Both the position numbers and the translations under genes were made by a program. A DNA stretch of 64,000 nt from Brucella oryzae (GTDB taxonomy: Bacteria; Pseudomonadota; Alphaproteobacteria; Rhizobiales; Rhizobiaceae): the NCBI GenBank assembly GCA_012103035.1, contig JAAVLL010000002.1, positions 744,001-808,000 on the forward strand, in the 5' to 3' direction. Of the stretch, positions 1 through 12,427 are shown piece by piece; within the stretch, counting starts at the first letter, position 1; each line of letters opens with the position of its first letter. Below the pieces are notes generated by a model. It ran no database searches. It saw nothing but the letters and a program-made list of their open reading frames with translations, and was not told where the DNA came from.

Positions 1-556
1 CGACATCGCGCGAATTCCAGTCATTGCGCGCGGGATCGTTCGGGCGCAGGAAAAATCCATCCGGTTCCGGCATGCGCAACAAGCCTGTTACGGTCGTCTC
101 TCCGGCGATCTGCGTTTCCTGCCGCGATGACGGGTCGCGCCTGTCGCCGGGAACAAAGCCGCGATTGATGAAGGTCAACGCTCCGTCGGGCGAGCGCATC
201 GGCGTAAGCACCCAATATCCCGCGCCGCGCTCGGTCAGCGCATGGACCAGAACTTCCTTGTCATTCAGATAGGTGCCGGTCAGCCTGACATGACGGTACT
301 CGTCCTCCTTCCGGTTGACATTGGCCCAGTCATCCTTTCCCGGTGCGGCGACCGGCTCGGCGTGGACCCGGGCATCAACTCTTGCAATAAGATCGAGCTT
401 CCATTGCAGGCGCTCGACCTGCCAAATGCCGAGCCCCATGAAAAGAATGAAGAAAGCCGCCCCCAATACGGACATTAAACCAAGGAGGAATCGGGAGGAG
501 GTCTTCTGAACCGTTTGGTCGTTTTCGGGGAGGGCATCATCTTGTCCTTCAATCAC
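1..556 (-). CDS. SURF1 family cytochrome c oxidase assembly protein (3' end beyond window)
   Basis: SURF1 is an inner-membrane protein that helps insert heme a into cytochrome c oxidase. The minus-strand frame is open without interruption from the window edge to an upstream stop near 590. After a short polar N-terminus comes one hydrophobic segment (LMSVLGAAFFILFMGLG) followed by GIWQVERLQWK, then family landmarks FINRGFVPGDRR, VTGLLRMPEPDGFFLRPN and WNSRDV. I chose the GTG at 556 because it gives the short tail normally found before the first membrane segment; an ATG at 475 lies inside that segment and neither has a clear ribosome binding site. The C-terminal half, including the second membrane segment, is outside the window. 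Family assignment is secure; the start is not. Confidence 0.88.
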   Translation of the reverse strand, partial: MIEGQDDALPENDQTVQKTSSRFLLGLMSVLGAAFFILFMGLGIWQVERLQWKLDLIARVDARVHAEPVAAPGKDDWANVNRKEDEYRHVRLTGTYLNDKEVLVHALTERGAGYWVLTPMRSPDGALTFINRGFVPGDRRDPSSRQETQIAGETTVTGLLRMPEPDGFFLRPNDPARNDWNSRDV

Positions 557-721
557 GGCAGCCAACAGAGCCTGATGCAGAAAGTGGCCTTCTATAACAA
601 AAATTCAATGGCAAGAAAGGGTTGCACCACAAAAGAACGTGATCGCTGAACTTGTCAGTCGCAGGCCGGATTTCACATACTGGCAGAAGAGAATCGCACT
701 ATTTCTGAGAAGTAGCTGGAT

Positions 722-1992
722 ATGACGGATTGTATCGTTCTGGGTGCCGGTATGGTGGGTGTCGGAGCCGCGCTCGCCTTGCAGGAGCGGGGCTGGTCCG
801 TTCTTCTTGTCGACCGAAACAATCCGGGAAGCGAAACGAGCTACGGCAATGCCGGAATAATCCAAACAGAAGCCGTCAGTCCCTATGCCTTGCCGCGTGC
901 CCCTTTGGAACTTTTGAAGGCTGCATTCGGCGCCAATAATCAGGTCGCATGGCGGCAGGGGATATGCCGGGGCAGATCGGCCCATTGTTGCGCTACTGGC
1001 ATCATTCGGAAACGAAACGGCATCGGACAGTTTCACAGTTCTATGCGCGTATGATCCGCCGTGCGACTGACGATCACGCGCCTTTAATCAAAGCGTCGAG
1101 CGAGAACCTGATAAGGCGGACGGGCTTGCGCGAGCTACATCGTTCTTCCCGTTCGTTTGAAATTTCCGCGCGTGATGCGGAGCGAAAGAAACAGGAATTT
1201 GGCGTTGCCAGCATCATTGAGGACAGCAAGGCTGTCAGCGTTGCCGAGCCATCCTTGAAGACAGGTCTGGCAGGAGCCATCCACTGGACCGATCCCTGGT
1301 CCTGTTCCGATCCGGGTGCGCTTGCCCAGGCCTATGTCAACCTGTTCGTAAAACGCGGCGGCATCTTTCTGCATGGCGATGCGCGCAGCTTGCAGCAGGA
1401 TGGTGCTGGCTGGCGGGTTGACACGAGGGAAGGACCGCACCGCGCGCGTCAGGTTGTGCTTGCGCTCGGTCCATGGAGTCCGGAAGTCCTTCGCGGTTTC
1501 GGTTATAGAATTCCGATGGTTCTCAAACGGGGATATCATCAGCACTATTCCGGCGCCGGACCGAAGATTCCAATCGTCGACGTAAACAATTCAACGGTCG
1601 CAACACCGATGGATGCGGGCTTGCGCATCCTGACCGGGGCCGAACTGACACCTTTGAACAGCGTGGCTCGCCATCAGCAGCTTAACAGGTCTATCGAGGC
1701 TATAAGCGCGCTTTTCGACATAGGCTCTCCCGTGGAGCAGACATCATGGTTCGGTAGCCGTCCCTGTATGCCGCGAATGCTGCCCGTCGTTGCGGAAGCC
1801 CCGCGACACAAGGGGTTGTGGCTTGATTTCGGCCACGGCCACCAAGGCTTTACGCTTGGTCCTACGACCGGGCGGCTTCTCGCTGAACGTATGGGCGGGA
1901 AGCAAAGGATACCGAGCTTTATCGTGCACTTGATCTTCAACACTGACTATCTTGTGACGATAAAATTACAGCGCCTGCCGCATTCGCTTTGA
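722..1992 (+). CDS. DadA-like FAD-dependent amine / D-amino acid oxidoreductase (one frame break)
   Basis: The N-terminus has the dinucleotide-binding fold expected for FAD (VLGAGMVGVGAALALQERG, acidic end VDR), and the C-terminal part has the DadA/glycine-oxidase pattern (GLWLDFGHGHQGFTLGPTTGRLLAERM). Such enzymes oxidise D-amino acids or secondary amines and pass electrons to the respiratory chain or to oxygen. The frame changes near 945, where CGG GCA has apparently lost a G; restoring it joins residues 1-75 to the rest. The last 20 or so residues look unlike the family, so the true C-terminus may sit in another frame. The substrate cannot be told from sequence. A DmpA-type peptidase and a D-amino acid aminotransferase lie 8-10 kb away. 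Confidence 0.8.
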
Positions 1993-2034
1993 ATGCGTGG
2001 CGCTGAGCAGCTTTTCTGTTATATCGCTTCGTTA

Positions 2035-2220
2035 TCAGGCAAGTTTATGAATTCTGCGTCTGCGGTGAGAGTAGCCGCCCTTCGACAGGCGCAACACGTT
2101 GCAAACCTGAGTCTTGTCTTCCGAAGGCTTTGGCATCTGTTCATGGATGCGCAGTAAAATCTGCTGTGTAACTGTACGATCCCTATCGGTAGCAGCAGGA
2201 CCAATAATAATGCTTTTCAT
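2035..2220 (-). CDS. Small hypothetical protein (61 aa)
   Basis: A short minus-strand frame opens with ATG at 2220 behind a good ribosome binding site (AGGGAG, eight bases upstream). The product begins MKSIIIGPAATDRDRTVTQQ and ends in a very basic stretch (HRRRRIHKLA). I recognise no domain. Alternative frames near its 3' end are also open, so the C-terminus could belong to a different frame if a base is missing, as it is in many neighbours. It lies between two convergent larger genes. The main support for a gene is the start context. Confidence 0.35.
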   Translation of the reverse strand: MKSIIIGPAATDRDRTVTQQILLRIHEQMPKPSEDKTQVCNVLRLSKGGYSHRRRRIHKLA

Positions 2221-2376
2221 CGATCATTCTCCCTGTTTTCTTGGCCCGAGACGGCTTGCGGAGCTGTCCCGACCGATTATCAAGAATGTACGAATGAACT
2301 AAGTATTAACCAAATTTTACATCTTGACAAGCGCATTGGTGCAACAGTTTTCAACCCGTTGAGAAGCCATGGCAAA

Positions 2377-2402
2377 AGCCGAATTGCGCGTGCGATCCGG
2401 CT
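2377..2402. terminator. Probable bidirectional terminator downstream of ftsK
   Basis: AGCCG and CGGCT arms, with further pairing inside, are flanked by AAAA on one side and TTTTT on the other. It can therefore end transcription in either direction. It sits about 25 bases past the ftsK stop codon. Confidence 0.55.
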
Positions 2403-2425
2403 TTTTCGCTCATCTTTGAGAATGG

Positions 2426-4920
2426 TCAGTCGCGATTTCCCGTCAGGATCTCACGCTTCCCGACATGATTGGCAGGTCCGACCAAACCTTCCTTTTCCAT
2501 GCGCTCAACCAGCGAGGCTGCACGGTTATAGCCAATGCCGAGACGGCGCTGGATGTAGGAGGTGGAGCACTTCTTGTCGCGCATCACAACCTTGATGGCC
2601 TGTTCATACACATCATCGCCATCTTCGGAACCCATCGAGGTTGCATCGAAAACCGCCGCTTCCTGCGCTGCGTCTTCTTCTTCCTCGTCTTCCGTAACAG
2701 TCGCCAGATAATCCGGACGTCCCTGTTCCTTCAGATGATTGACTACTTTTTCCACTTCCTCGTCGGAAACGAACGGGCCGTGGACGCGGACGATCCGGCC
2801 ACCACCTGCCATATGCAGCATATCGCCCTGACCGAGAAGCTGTTCGGCACCCATTTCGCCAAGGATCGTGCGGCTGTCGATCTTCGAGGTAACCTGGAAG
2901 GAAATACGGGTCGGGAAGTTGGCCTTGATCGTGCCGGTAATGACATCGACTGATGGTCGCTGCGTTGCCATGATCAGGTGGATACCGGCGGCGCGGGCCA
3001 TCTGGGCAAGACGCTGAACAGCGCCTTCGATGTCCTTGCCTGCAACCATCATCAGGTCGGCCATCTCGTCGATGATGACCACGATGTAAGGCATCGGCGT
3101 CAGGTCGAGCTCTTCCTGGATATAGGTCGGCTCGCCGGTTTCCTTGTCGAAGCCGGACTGCACCGTGCACATCACGGTTTCACCCTTGCCCTTGGCCGAA
3201 GCTGCACGGGCATTGAAGCCTTCGATGTTGCGGACGCCGAGACGGGCCATCTTGCGATAACGCTCTTCCATCTCGCGCACGGCCCATTTCAGGGCGACAA
3301 CGGCCTTCTTCGGATCGGTAACAACTGGTGTCAGCAGGTGCGGAATACCATCATAGATGGACAGTTCCAGCATCTTCGGGTCGACCATGATCAGACGGCA
3401 TTCTTCCGGTTTGAAGCGGTAGAGCAGAGAGAGGATCATCGTGTTGATTGCAACCGATTTGCCCGAACCGGTAGTGCCAGCCACGAGCAGGTGAGGCATC
3501 TTGGCCAGCTCTGCGATGATCGGTTCACCACCGATGCCCTTGCCGAGGCAAAGCGGCAGGCGGTAGTTCGACGCCTCGAAAGTGCGGCTATCGATCATTT
3601 CGCGTAGATATACGGTTTCGCGATTGGCATTCGGCAGCTCAATGCCGATGACATTGCGGCCGGAACGACCGCCACGCGGGCGGAAAGTGCTGACATGGAG
3701 CGAGCAATATCGTCGGCGAGGCCGATGACGCGGGAGGATTTCACACCGGGGCCGGCTCAAACTCATAAAGTGTAACGACAGGACCGGGCCGAACATGGAT
3801 GATCTCGCCGCGCACGCCGAAATCCTCCAGCACGCTTTCGAGAAGTCCGGCGCTGCGCTCCAGCATTTCCTGCGTGATGACATTTCCGTCCTGCTCTGGC
3901 GGCATCTGCAAAAGATCACGCGGCGGGAATTCATAACTGCCATGAATAACCGGCGCTTCCGCGCGGGGAGGGCTGCGGCTGGTACAATGCAATAGAAGGC
4001 GCAGCCTTGACCGGGGCAGGCTTTTCTATGATCGGCTCAGGAGCCGCCACTTCCTCGACGACGTGCTCTTCCGCTTCCGCGACGGTCAGCATGACTTCGT
4101 CTTCGGTGGATTCGCCGGCAACTTCCGGAGCAATCTCGGACGCCGTCACAACCGGCTGCGGAGCGGGCGTTTCGACCTGAACGACGGCGACAGGTTCCGG
4201 CGCCTCCACTTCAACCGACGCAGATGCAGCCGGCGTCTCTACGACTGGCTGAATCGGGGGCGGTAACCGGCTCCGGCTGCTTGTTCCATTCGCGAATGCG
4301 AAACTGTGCCAGAATGGATTCAACGGTAGGCAAGGTTTGCGCGGCTCTGCCGGTGCTGCAGAAACGAGAGGCTCAGCTGGCATAAATGCCGTATCGATGC
4401 CGCAGCCTTCCCAGAAAGCGAAGTCGGAAAGATAGGTGAAAGCCGATGGCTGAGCCGGATTGACAGCCTGAACCCCGACCGGAGCCGCTTCCAGAACAGG
4501 TTCTGTCGGAGCAGTGACGACAGCAGCCACGGGAACTGGAGGCATTGCAGGAGGCACTGGTGCAACCGGCGACCGAACCATTCCCTGCGACACGTTCCGC
4601 TGGAGCTCAGCTACAGCCATTGGCTGTGCTTCTGCGAGCTTCTCGACACTGGCCGAAGGCGTAGTTTCGGTTGTGCTTGCCTGCGGGCGCTCGTTGATGC
4701 TCGGGAGTTCCTCGCCACGACGACGCAGAAGCTCGACTTCCGGCGTACGGGTAAAGCGAACGTTCGCTCCCAGCGAAAAATGGACTTTCCAGGCATCATC
4801 ACTGGCCGGATTGTGACTTCCCGAATTGTGGCTACCCGACTGGCCGCGAGGCAGCTTCTGATCCTGGGCGCTCTCTGCACGATTTCCTGTCGATTGGGGA
4901 AATTCTCTCTCAAATTACGC
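2426..4920 (-). CDS. ftsK: DNA translocase FtsK (six frame breaks)
   Basis: FtsK pumps DNA at the division septum and activates dif recombination. From the C-terminus the sequence shows the winged-helix gamma domain ([20 protein letters not shown]), an acidic linker, and the RecA-like motor with Walker [14 protein letters not shown], Walker [14 protein letters not shown] and the segment [17 protein letters not shown]. Before the motor lies a Pro/Ala/Val/Glu-rich linker of about 250 residues and a polar N-terminus. I see none of the four membrane segments typical of full-length FtsK, so this is either a soluble paralogue or a protein anchored otherwise. Restored length is about 830 residues. 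Frame breaks lie near 4895, 4335, 4260, 3970, 3743 and 3665, each fixed by one base. The start at 4920 is the only ATG that leads into the open frame. Confidence 0.88.
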
Positions 4921-5229
4921 ATGATACCTGAACCATAGATACTGTCGCCTGAATGAACCCAAGTAATAAAAATGAAGGTTAACAACCCCTTCTGAAACGA
5001 CCCAAAAGGTAGAAATTTCTTGCGGCATATACCCCTCATAATAAAGGGAACTGAGGTCCAATTACCATTGGTTGTGCATATAAAGTCAATATTATCAATA
5101 TGATAAACTGATTTCTTATATTGATTTATACGCAAGAAACAATCAAGGGTAGTTTAGGGGAACTGTTAATTGAGCGGCCAGTATGCGTGACCTGATTACA
5201 GAAAGGACTCAGGTCGGCAGACTCAATGA
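4921..5229. other. Intergenic region upstream of ftsK
   Basis: AT-rich spacer between the macB stop and the ftsK start; it must hold the ftsK promoter. An 8-bp inverted repeat (ATCAATAT at 5094-5101, ATATTGAT at 5118-5125) is the only clear structure. I see no gene here. Confidence 0.5.
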
Positions 5230-7190
<1,961 letters not shown>

Positions 7191-7191
7191 G

Positions 7192-8379
7192 TCAGATACC
7201 GGCTGGGGCAGGCGTGGCGACCTGATTGTCGGTCACAACCTTATCCCCTCGTTCAGCCCCGAACGGACTTCGCTGTTGATCTTGTCAGTAATGCCGGTTT
7301 CGACCGTTCGTTCTTCGATCTTGTTGCCAGCAGTTACCACGCGAACCGTGTATTTGCCGGGGTCGTTCGTATCCTTGAGGGCGGTCACAGGCACGATCAA
7401 CGCGTTATTTGCCTTCGCAAGCAGAATGTGAACCTCGGTTGTCATATAGGTTCTGAGCAGCCCATCCGGATTGGGAACGCTGAAGATACCTTTGTAGTAA
7501 ATGGCCGACGCCGAGGTTGCGCTGGAAGAACTCACAGCCGTTGTCGTAAAGCTTTTGTCGTTGACGATGGAATCCGGAGCAGGCTCGATTTTTCAAGCTT
7601 CGCATCGTAACGCTTCAGGTTCTGTCCGGCTATGGTGAAATAAAGCGGCATTCCCTCCCGGACCTGAGTGATGTCCGCTTCTGAAATATCCGCTTCCACA
7701 ATCATAGTGCCAAGCTGACCGAGAATTGCAATGGTCGGCGCGCTTTGCTGTGCGTTGACGGTTTGGCCTTCCTGAACAACGGTTGCGAGAATAGTGCCGT
7801 CGATAGGCGCGGTGATGCGGGTGTAGGCGAGGTTGGTTTCCGCGATCTGAACATCGACTTTTGCGGCTGCAATTGCTGCTTCGCTATTTGCAACCTGCGC
7901 TTCCCTCGACTTCACTGTGCTGACCGCCTTGTCGTAATCCGCACGTGCGACGGCATTCTTGCCGATCATCATCTGGTTTCGAGCCAGATCCTGTCTGGCA
8001 AGTTCGAGATCGGCCAGATTCTGGGCCCGGGTGGCCTCGTTCTGGCGCAGCGAGGCCTGGGCCTTGTTCAGTTCATTCTGCTGGTTGGTCGAGTCGATCA
8101 GGGCAACGACCTCGCCAGCCTTGATCTGCTGACCTGGTTTCACCTTCAGGGAGAGAATACGACCGGTTGCCTGCGCGCCGATAGCGACCAGGTTTTCGGT
8201 CGCAGCGTGCCCGTGGCAAGAACCGAACTTTCAATATCGCCCCGCTTGATCACGGTCGTAGCGGGTAAAGGTTCTTCTTTGGTCAGGGAACGGACGACGA
8301 AATAACCCGCAATCAGCAATGCGATGAGGACAGCCAGCCATAAGCGCCAGCGAAAACGGCGTTTCGACTTGGGTTTCAT
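7192..8379 (-). CDS. macA: MacA-like periplasmic adaptor protein (three frame breaks)
   Basis: This is the membrane-fusion protein that bridges MacB and an outer-membrane channel. A short basic N-terminus ([11 protein letters not shown]) precedes a single membrane anchor ([17 protein letters not shown]). A lipoyl/hairpin domain follows ([25 protein letters not shown]), then a long helical hairpin rich in Gln, Ala and Glu and a beta-barrel region. Breaks near 8200, 7575 and 7240 are each fixed by one base; the last restores the end [16 protein letters not shown]. The ATG overlaps the stop of the upstream outer-membrane factor gene by four bases (ATGA). Confidence 0.88.
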
Positions 8380-9887
8380 AGTGGTCTCTTATCGGTTGTC
8401 AGCGGAGGAAGGGGCGCTGTTTTGACGATGCGCGGACCTGTATAGCCGTCAACGACTTCAGGCTTCGCAACATCAATAAGGCCGTTCCAGCCGCCGCCCA
8501 GCGCTTTCTGCAGGGCAACATAATTCAGGACAAGATCGGTTCGAGCCTGACTGAGATTGGTTTCTGCACTGAGAAGATCGCGCTGCGCGGTCAGCACATC
8601 CACGAAACTCTTCGTGCCTGCCCTGTATTGCTCCAGCGTCAGCTCGTTGATCTTGCGGCTGTTACTGACGATTTTCTGTAACTGACCAATGCGCAGACGG
8701 TTCTGGTTAAGCGATACGCTGGCGTTTTCAACTTCGCTGAGCGCTGTCAGAATGGACTTCCGGTAGGCGATGAACGATTGGTCGCGCACTGCTTTCGCAG
8801 CATCTACATCGGCATTCAACTTTCCGCCCTGAAAGATCGGGACTGTCAGACTAGGACCGAAAACCCAGCTAATCGTCGACAGCTTGCCAAGATCGCCGAA
8901 ATTAGCCCCGCCAGTGTTGATGTTTCCAGTGAGTGAGACACTCGGATAGAGCAGGGCCTGCTTCTGGCCGACACTGGCATTGGAGCTTGCAAAATCACGT
9001 TCTGCAGCACGAACATCCGGGCGGCTGAGCAACAGGTCGGCGGGCAAACCGGCGGAAACCCTGCGCGGGATTGCCGGTATCGGACGCGACTTGTCCAGAA
9101 CGCCCGCCAGAGCCGACGAGGAGCGACCTGTCAGTACCGATAATTGATTGAGATATTGGGCGTAATTGATCCGCAGTCCCGGCACCTGCGATTCTGTCGT
9201 CGCGGCCTGTGTCTCCGCATTTAAAAGATCGACCTGAGAAATCTGTCCAGCTTCCAGCTGGTTGCGCGTCAGCGCCACGGTCTGTCGCTGGGATGCAGCA
9301 TTGCGTTGCGCGATGGCTATACTGGCCTGGGCGCCGCGTAAATTGGCATAATTGGTGGCGATGTCACCGATCAGCGTGACAAGCGCTGCCCGCAATTGCT
9401 CATTTGCGGATTCAACATTGTAATAGGCTGCTTCCACACCGCGCTTGTTGCCGCCGAAAAGATCGAGTTCCCATGTCGTGTTAAAGCCCATGCTTGACTG
9501 GTTTGAAGCCGTCACATTGGGACCGTCGGACCGCTTGTAGCTTCCGTCACCATTGAGTTGCGGATAAAGCGTGCCGCCCGCCGAAGTATAATTGGCACGC
9601 GCCTGCCGCACCTTCGCCTTCGCGGTTGCCACGTCCGGGCTGCTGGCAATTCCGTCAGCTATCAGCTGATCCAGAACCGGATCTTTCAGATTTTTCCACC
9701 AGTCGCCAAGTCGCGGCGCGCGCTTGTCAGCCTTGCTGTTCCAACCGGCAGGCGTCAGCACATTCGGTTTCTGATAGTCGGGACCAACGGTAACGCATGC
9801 CGCCAGCAACGGCAGGATACTTCCTAATACAGTCAGGCGAACAAGTGATATCGTCAAAAATTGGTCCTGAAATTTCCGAGCTGTCAT
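8376..9887 (-). CDS. NodT-family outer-membrane efflux lipoprotein
   Basis: Outer-membrane factor of the RND/MacAB type that forms the exit duct of the exporter. The signal peptide ends in a lipobox (LPLLAAC), with CVTVGPDYQKP immediately after it, as in NodT/OprM proteins. Two repeated helical regions follow (VRQARANYTSAGG and similar), with the conserved QRQTVALTRNQLEAGQ segment and the end VALQKALGGGW. The frame is uninterrupted over about 500 residues, unusual for this window. I chose ATG 9887 (MTARKFQDQ), which puts the signal peptide at the N-terminus; an upstream ATG at 10022 would add 45 unlikely residues. It is the first gene of the operon with macA and macB. Confidence 0.9.
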   Translation of the reverse strand: MTARKFQDQFLTISLVRLTVLGSILPLLAACVTVGPDYQKPNVLTPAGWNSKADKRAPRLGDWWKNLKDPVLDQLIADGIASSPDVATAKAKVRQARANYTSAGGTLYPQLNGDGSYKRSDGPNVTASNQSSMGFNTTWELDLFGGNKRGVEAAYYNVESANEQLRAALVTLIGDIATNYANLRGAQASIAIAQRNAASQRQTVALTRNQLEAGQISQVDLLNAETQAATTESQVPGLRINYAQYLNQLSVLTGRSSSALAGVLDKSRPIPAIPRRVSAGLPADLLLSRPDVRAAERDFASSNASVGQKQALLYPSVSLTGNINTGGANFGDLGKLSTISWVFGPSLTVPIFQGGKLNADVDAAKAVRDQSFIAYRKSILTALSEVENASVSLNQNRLRIGQLQKIVSNSRKINELTLEQYRAGTKSFVDVLTAQRDLLSAETNLSQARTDLVLNYVALQKALGGGWNGLIDVAKPEVVDGYTGPRIVKTAPLPPLTTDKRPL

Positions 9888-10112
9888 CGATTCAGCATAT
9901 GACTGCTCCGAAAACGAAGCGCCCTTATACCTGCAACGGTTGTGCCTAGGCAGTCCAAGGTAGTGGGAGCTTGCCATGGGTCGCGCCGAGTCGCGGTTTG
10001 TGAAGATGATGCCATCTTTCATTCCCGATCATCAGCGAATGATCGCGGTCAAATATGACAATGCACAGAAAATATCGGAGTTTTGTGTGGAAACTATCGG
10101 CGTTCAGGGCGT

Positions 10113-11140
10113 CTACGCCCGTTGGCTCTCCAGCCAGTCTGCAAGCGAGCGACGATTTGCGGCGCGCCCGCGCATTGGTTCAGCCATGCACATGGAGTTG
10201 AGCACGGCTTCCTGCGTGGACTCAACCACTGCGCGAAATAATATATCGATACGGTTTTCGTTCAATATGGCGATCTCCAGCACGTCACGCGCTTCGTCAT
10301 GGTCGAACGTTACCGCCGTTGAAAAGCCGACGGCAATGTCGCCGCTGCCATGTCCCCAGAATGCACCAAGCCGTGCCAGTCCTGCACCACAGCGTCGGGT
10401 CACGCGCTTGAGCTGCCGATGTTCCATCGGAACGTCGGTTGCCAGCACCAGAATAACCGAACCTTTTCGGGCTGATCGTCTGCTTTCGGCGAAGGCCTGC
10501 GTCCATCGGGAAGAACGAGATCGCCGGCACGACCGAAATTGGTCAACGCCAGAACGCCAAGATGATGGATTTTGCCATCAAGTTCGAACCGGCGTGAAGA
10601 CGTACCGATGCCGCCTTTGAAGCCGAAACAGCTCATCCCTGTTCCTGCACCGACATTACCTTCGCCGACATCCGTTCCGGCAATCTTCAAGGCTTCACGC
10701 GCGTCGGCTTCGGTAACAGCCATTGCCTGAATATCGTTGAGCGGACCATCATTGCATTCCAGAACGACAGGATTGACGGTGGCGGTGGTGCGCCCGATAT
10801 CGGGATTGGCCGCGATAGCTTCGCGGATCAGTGCATTGGCACAGGTTCCGACGCCAAATGTATTGGTGAGCAGGATCGGCGTTTCCAGTGTGCCCAGTTC
10901 CTTGATCTGCACGAGGCCGGTGCTTTTGCCGAAACCGTTGATAACATCGCAGGCGGCCAGCACCTTGCGGCGGTACAGATTACCGTCATGCGGAATAATC
11001 GCCGTTACACCGGTATTGATGTCGCCGTCGCGCAAAGTGCGGTGGCCGACGCGCACGCCCGGCACATCGGTGATGGCGTTTTGTTCGCCCGGCTGCATGA
11101 TGCCGCAGATGATGCCGTAGTCGCGTGCCTTGCCTGTCAT
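10113..11140 (-). CDS. DmpA/BapA-type P1 aminopeptidase (one frame break at the nucleophile)
   Basis: P1 peptidases are N-terminal-nucleophile hydrolases that self-cleave before a Ser and act on short peptides, amides or esters; the prototype DmpA (L-aminopeptidase, D-Ala-esterase) came from Ochrobactrum anthropi. Family features are ITDVPGVRVGHRTL, NTFGVGTCANALI, VGAGTGMSCFGFKGGIGTSSR and ALTNFG. The frame changes near 10460 where one A of GAAAAAGG is missing. Restoring it gives KGSVILVLATD, in which the Gly-Ser pair is the expected self-cleavage site at about residue 230. The end shows the C-terminal helical region to LADWLESQRA. The start could also be a GTG at 11146; neither has a strong ribosome binding site. 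The upstream neighbour is a D-amino acid aminotransferase in the same direction. Confidence 0.85.
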
Positions 11141-11285
11141 GGTCACTGTTCTGTCAGAAGGGGAAAGGTCGCCACAGCTTGACCGAGCCCGATATGCTTC
11201 TTGATGGAACCTGCCCTTGCAGAAGGCAGGCTTTGCTCGTGCTTATGAATATCTTCTCTTGCGCGATTGGCAACAGGCCACCGGG

Positions 11286-12148
11286 TTAAAGTACCCGTTC
11301 CGCCCCCGTGCGTGCCATATCCATATAAATCTCCTGCAAACGGCGCGTTATCGGGCCAGGCTTACCATCGGATACGCTATGATCCTCAATGCCGATGATC
11401 GGCGTCACGAAGCTTGATGCACTCGTGAGAAATGCTTCTTGGCGGCCTTCGCCTCATCGACCGTGAACAGGCGTTCCTCGATGCGAAGGTTCTGTTCTTC
11501 CGCGATCTTGATGACAGCGCGGCGTGTGCAGCCGGGCAGGATGGCGTGTGAGTTCGGCCGCGTTACCAGCACATTGTCATTGGTGATGATGAATGCCGTC
11601 GATGAACCGCCCTCGGTGACGAAGCCGTCTTCGACCAGCCAGACTTCATGATAGCCCTTGCTCTTTGCCTGCTTCTTCGCCAGCACCTGCGCCAGAAGCA
11701 TGACGGTCTTGATGTCACGGCGCGCCCAGCGCGTATCGGGTGCGACATCCACACGCACGCCGTTCTGGATCGATGGCGAATTGGTGAGGTTCTTGGCCTG
11801 CGTGAACATGACGAAATTCGGCTTGACGTCGTCGGCATAAACGAAATCGCGTTCAGCTTCGCCGCGCGTCACCTGCATATAGACGACGCCTTCGCGCAGT
11901 TCATTGCGCTTCATCAGCTCGATCTGTGCCGCGCGAATGGCGTCCAGCGAAGCAGGCAAAGGAATTCCGATCTCCTTGACGGAACGCTCCAGACGGGCAA
12001 GGTGAAGCTCGTTATCGACAAGACGGCCATCGATGACAGCACTGACTTCGTAAATCCCGTCACCAAAAAGAAAACCGCGATCGAACACCGACACTTTCGC
12101 TTCGTTTTCTGCGACGAAAGCGCCGTTCAAATAAATTACCCTGGCCAA
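11286..12148 (-). CDS. D-amino acid aminotransferase-like PLP enzyme, class IV (one frame break)
   Basis: Fold-type IV PLP transaminase, either a D-alanine transaminase or a branched-chain relative. Visible landmarks are YLNGAFV, the segment SVFDRGFLFGDGIYEV, the candidate PLP lysine in RRDIKTVMLL, and the cofactor loop VTEGGSSTAFI. The frame breaks near 11433; restoring one base gives AFLTSASSFVTPIIGIED and a normal C-terminus ending RTGAERVL, for about 288 residues. I prefer the TTG at 12148 because it sits behind GAGGACG and gives the usual short N-terminus; ATGs further upstream would add residues not seen in the family. The DmpA-type peptidase gene lies just downstream. Confidence 0.84.
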
Positions 12149-12316
12149 AACACGTCCTCGGACATCAATGTGATTGATTGTGCGCATCCAGAAAAGCATG
12201 AAGCGGCTTTCGGAACAGATGCGCGTTTAACAGTTTTGCCGGACGGTATGGAAAAAGCTTGGGAGCGGCCAATGCTATGTTTTGCAATCACTATGCAGAA
12301 ATTGCATAAGGGGTGA

Positions 12317-12410
12317 GGGAGTAGGGGAATAGGTGAGTAAGGGAGTATGTGGGGTCGCGAATTGCCTCTGATGCCCTACTCACCTATTCCCTTATTCCCC
12401 TACTCCCCTA
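12317..12410. repeat. Mirrored pair of degenerate 8-bp tandem arrays
   Basis: Left array: four units at 12317-12348 (GGGAGTAG, GGGAATAG, GTGAGTAA, GGGAGTAT). Right array at 12376-12410 carries the complementary units (CTACTCAC, CTATTCCC, TTATTCCC, CTACTCCC). The spacer is 27 bases. The two arms can pair into a long hairpin. The array lies between the aminotransferase gene and the LysR gene, which are divergent, and ends 18 bases before the LysR start. Confidence 0.8.
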
Positions 12411-12427
12411 GAGAAGGCCCCGACCCA

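Noticed and set aside
605-1036. Minus-strand open frame of 143 codons
   Set aside because: Antisense to the start of the DadA-like gene; no start context or recognisable product.
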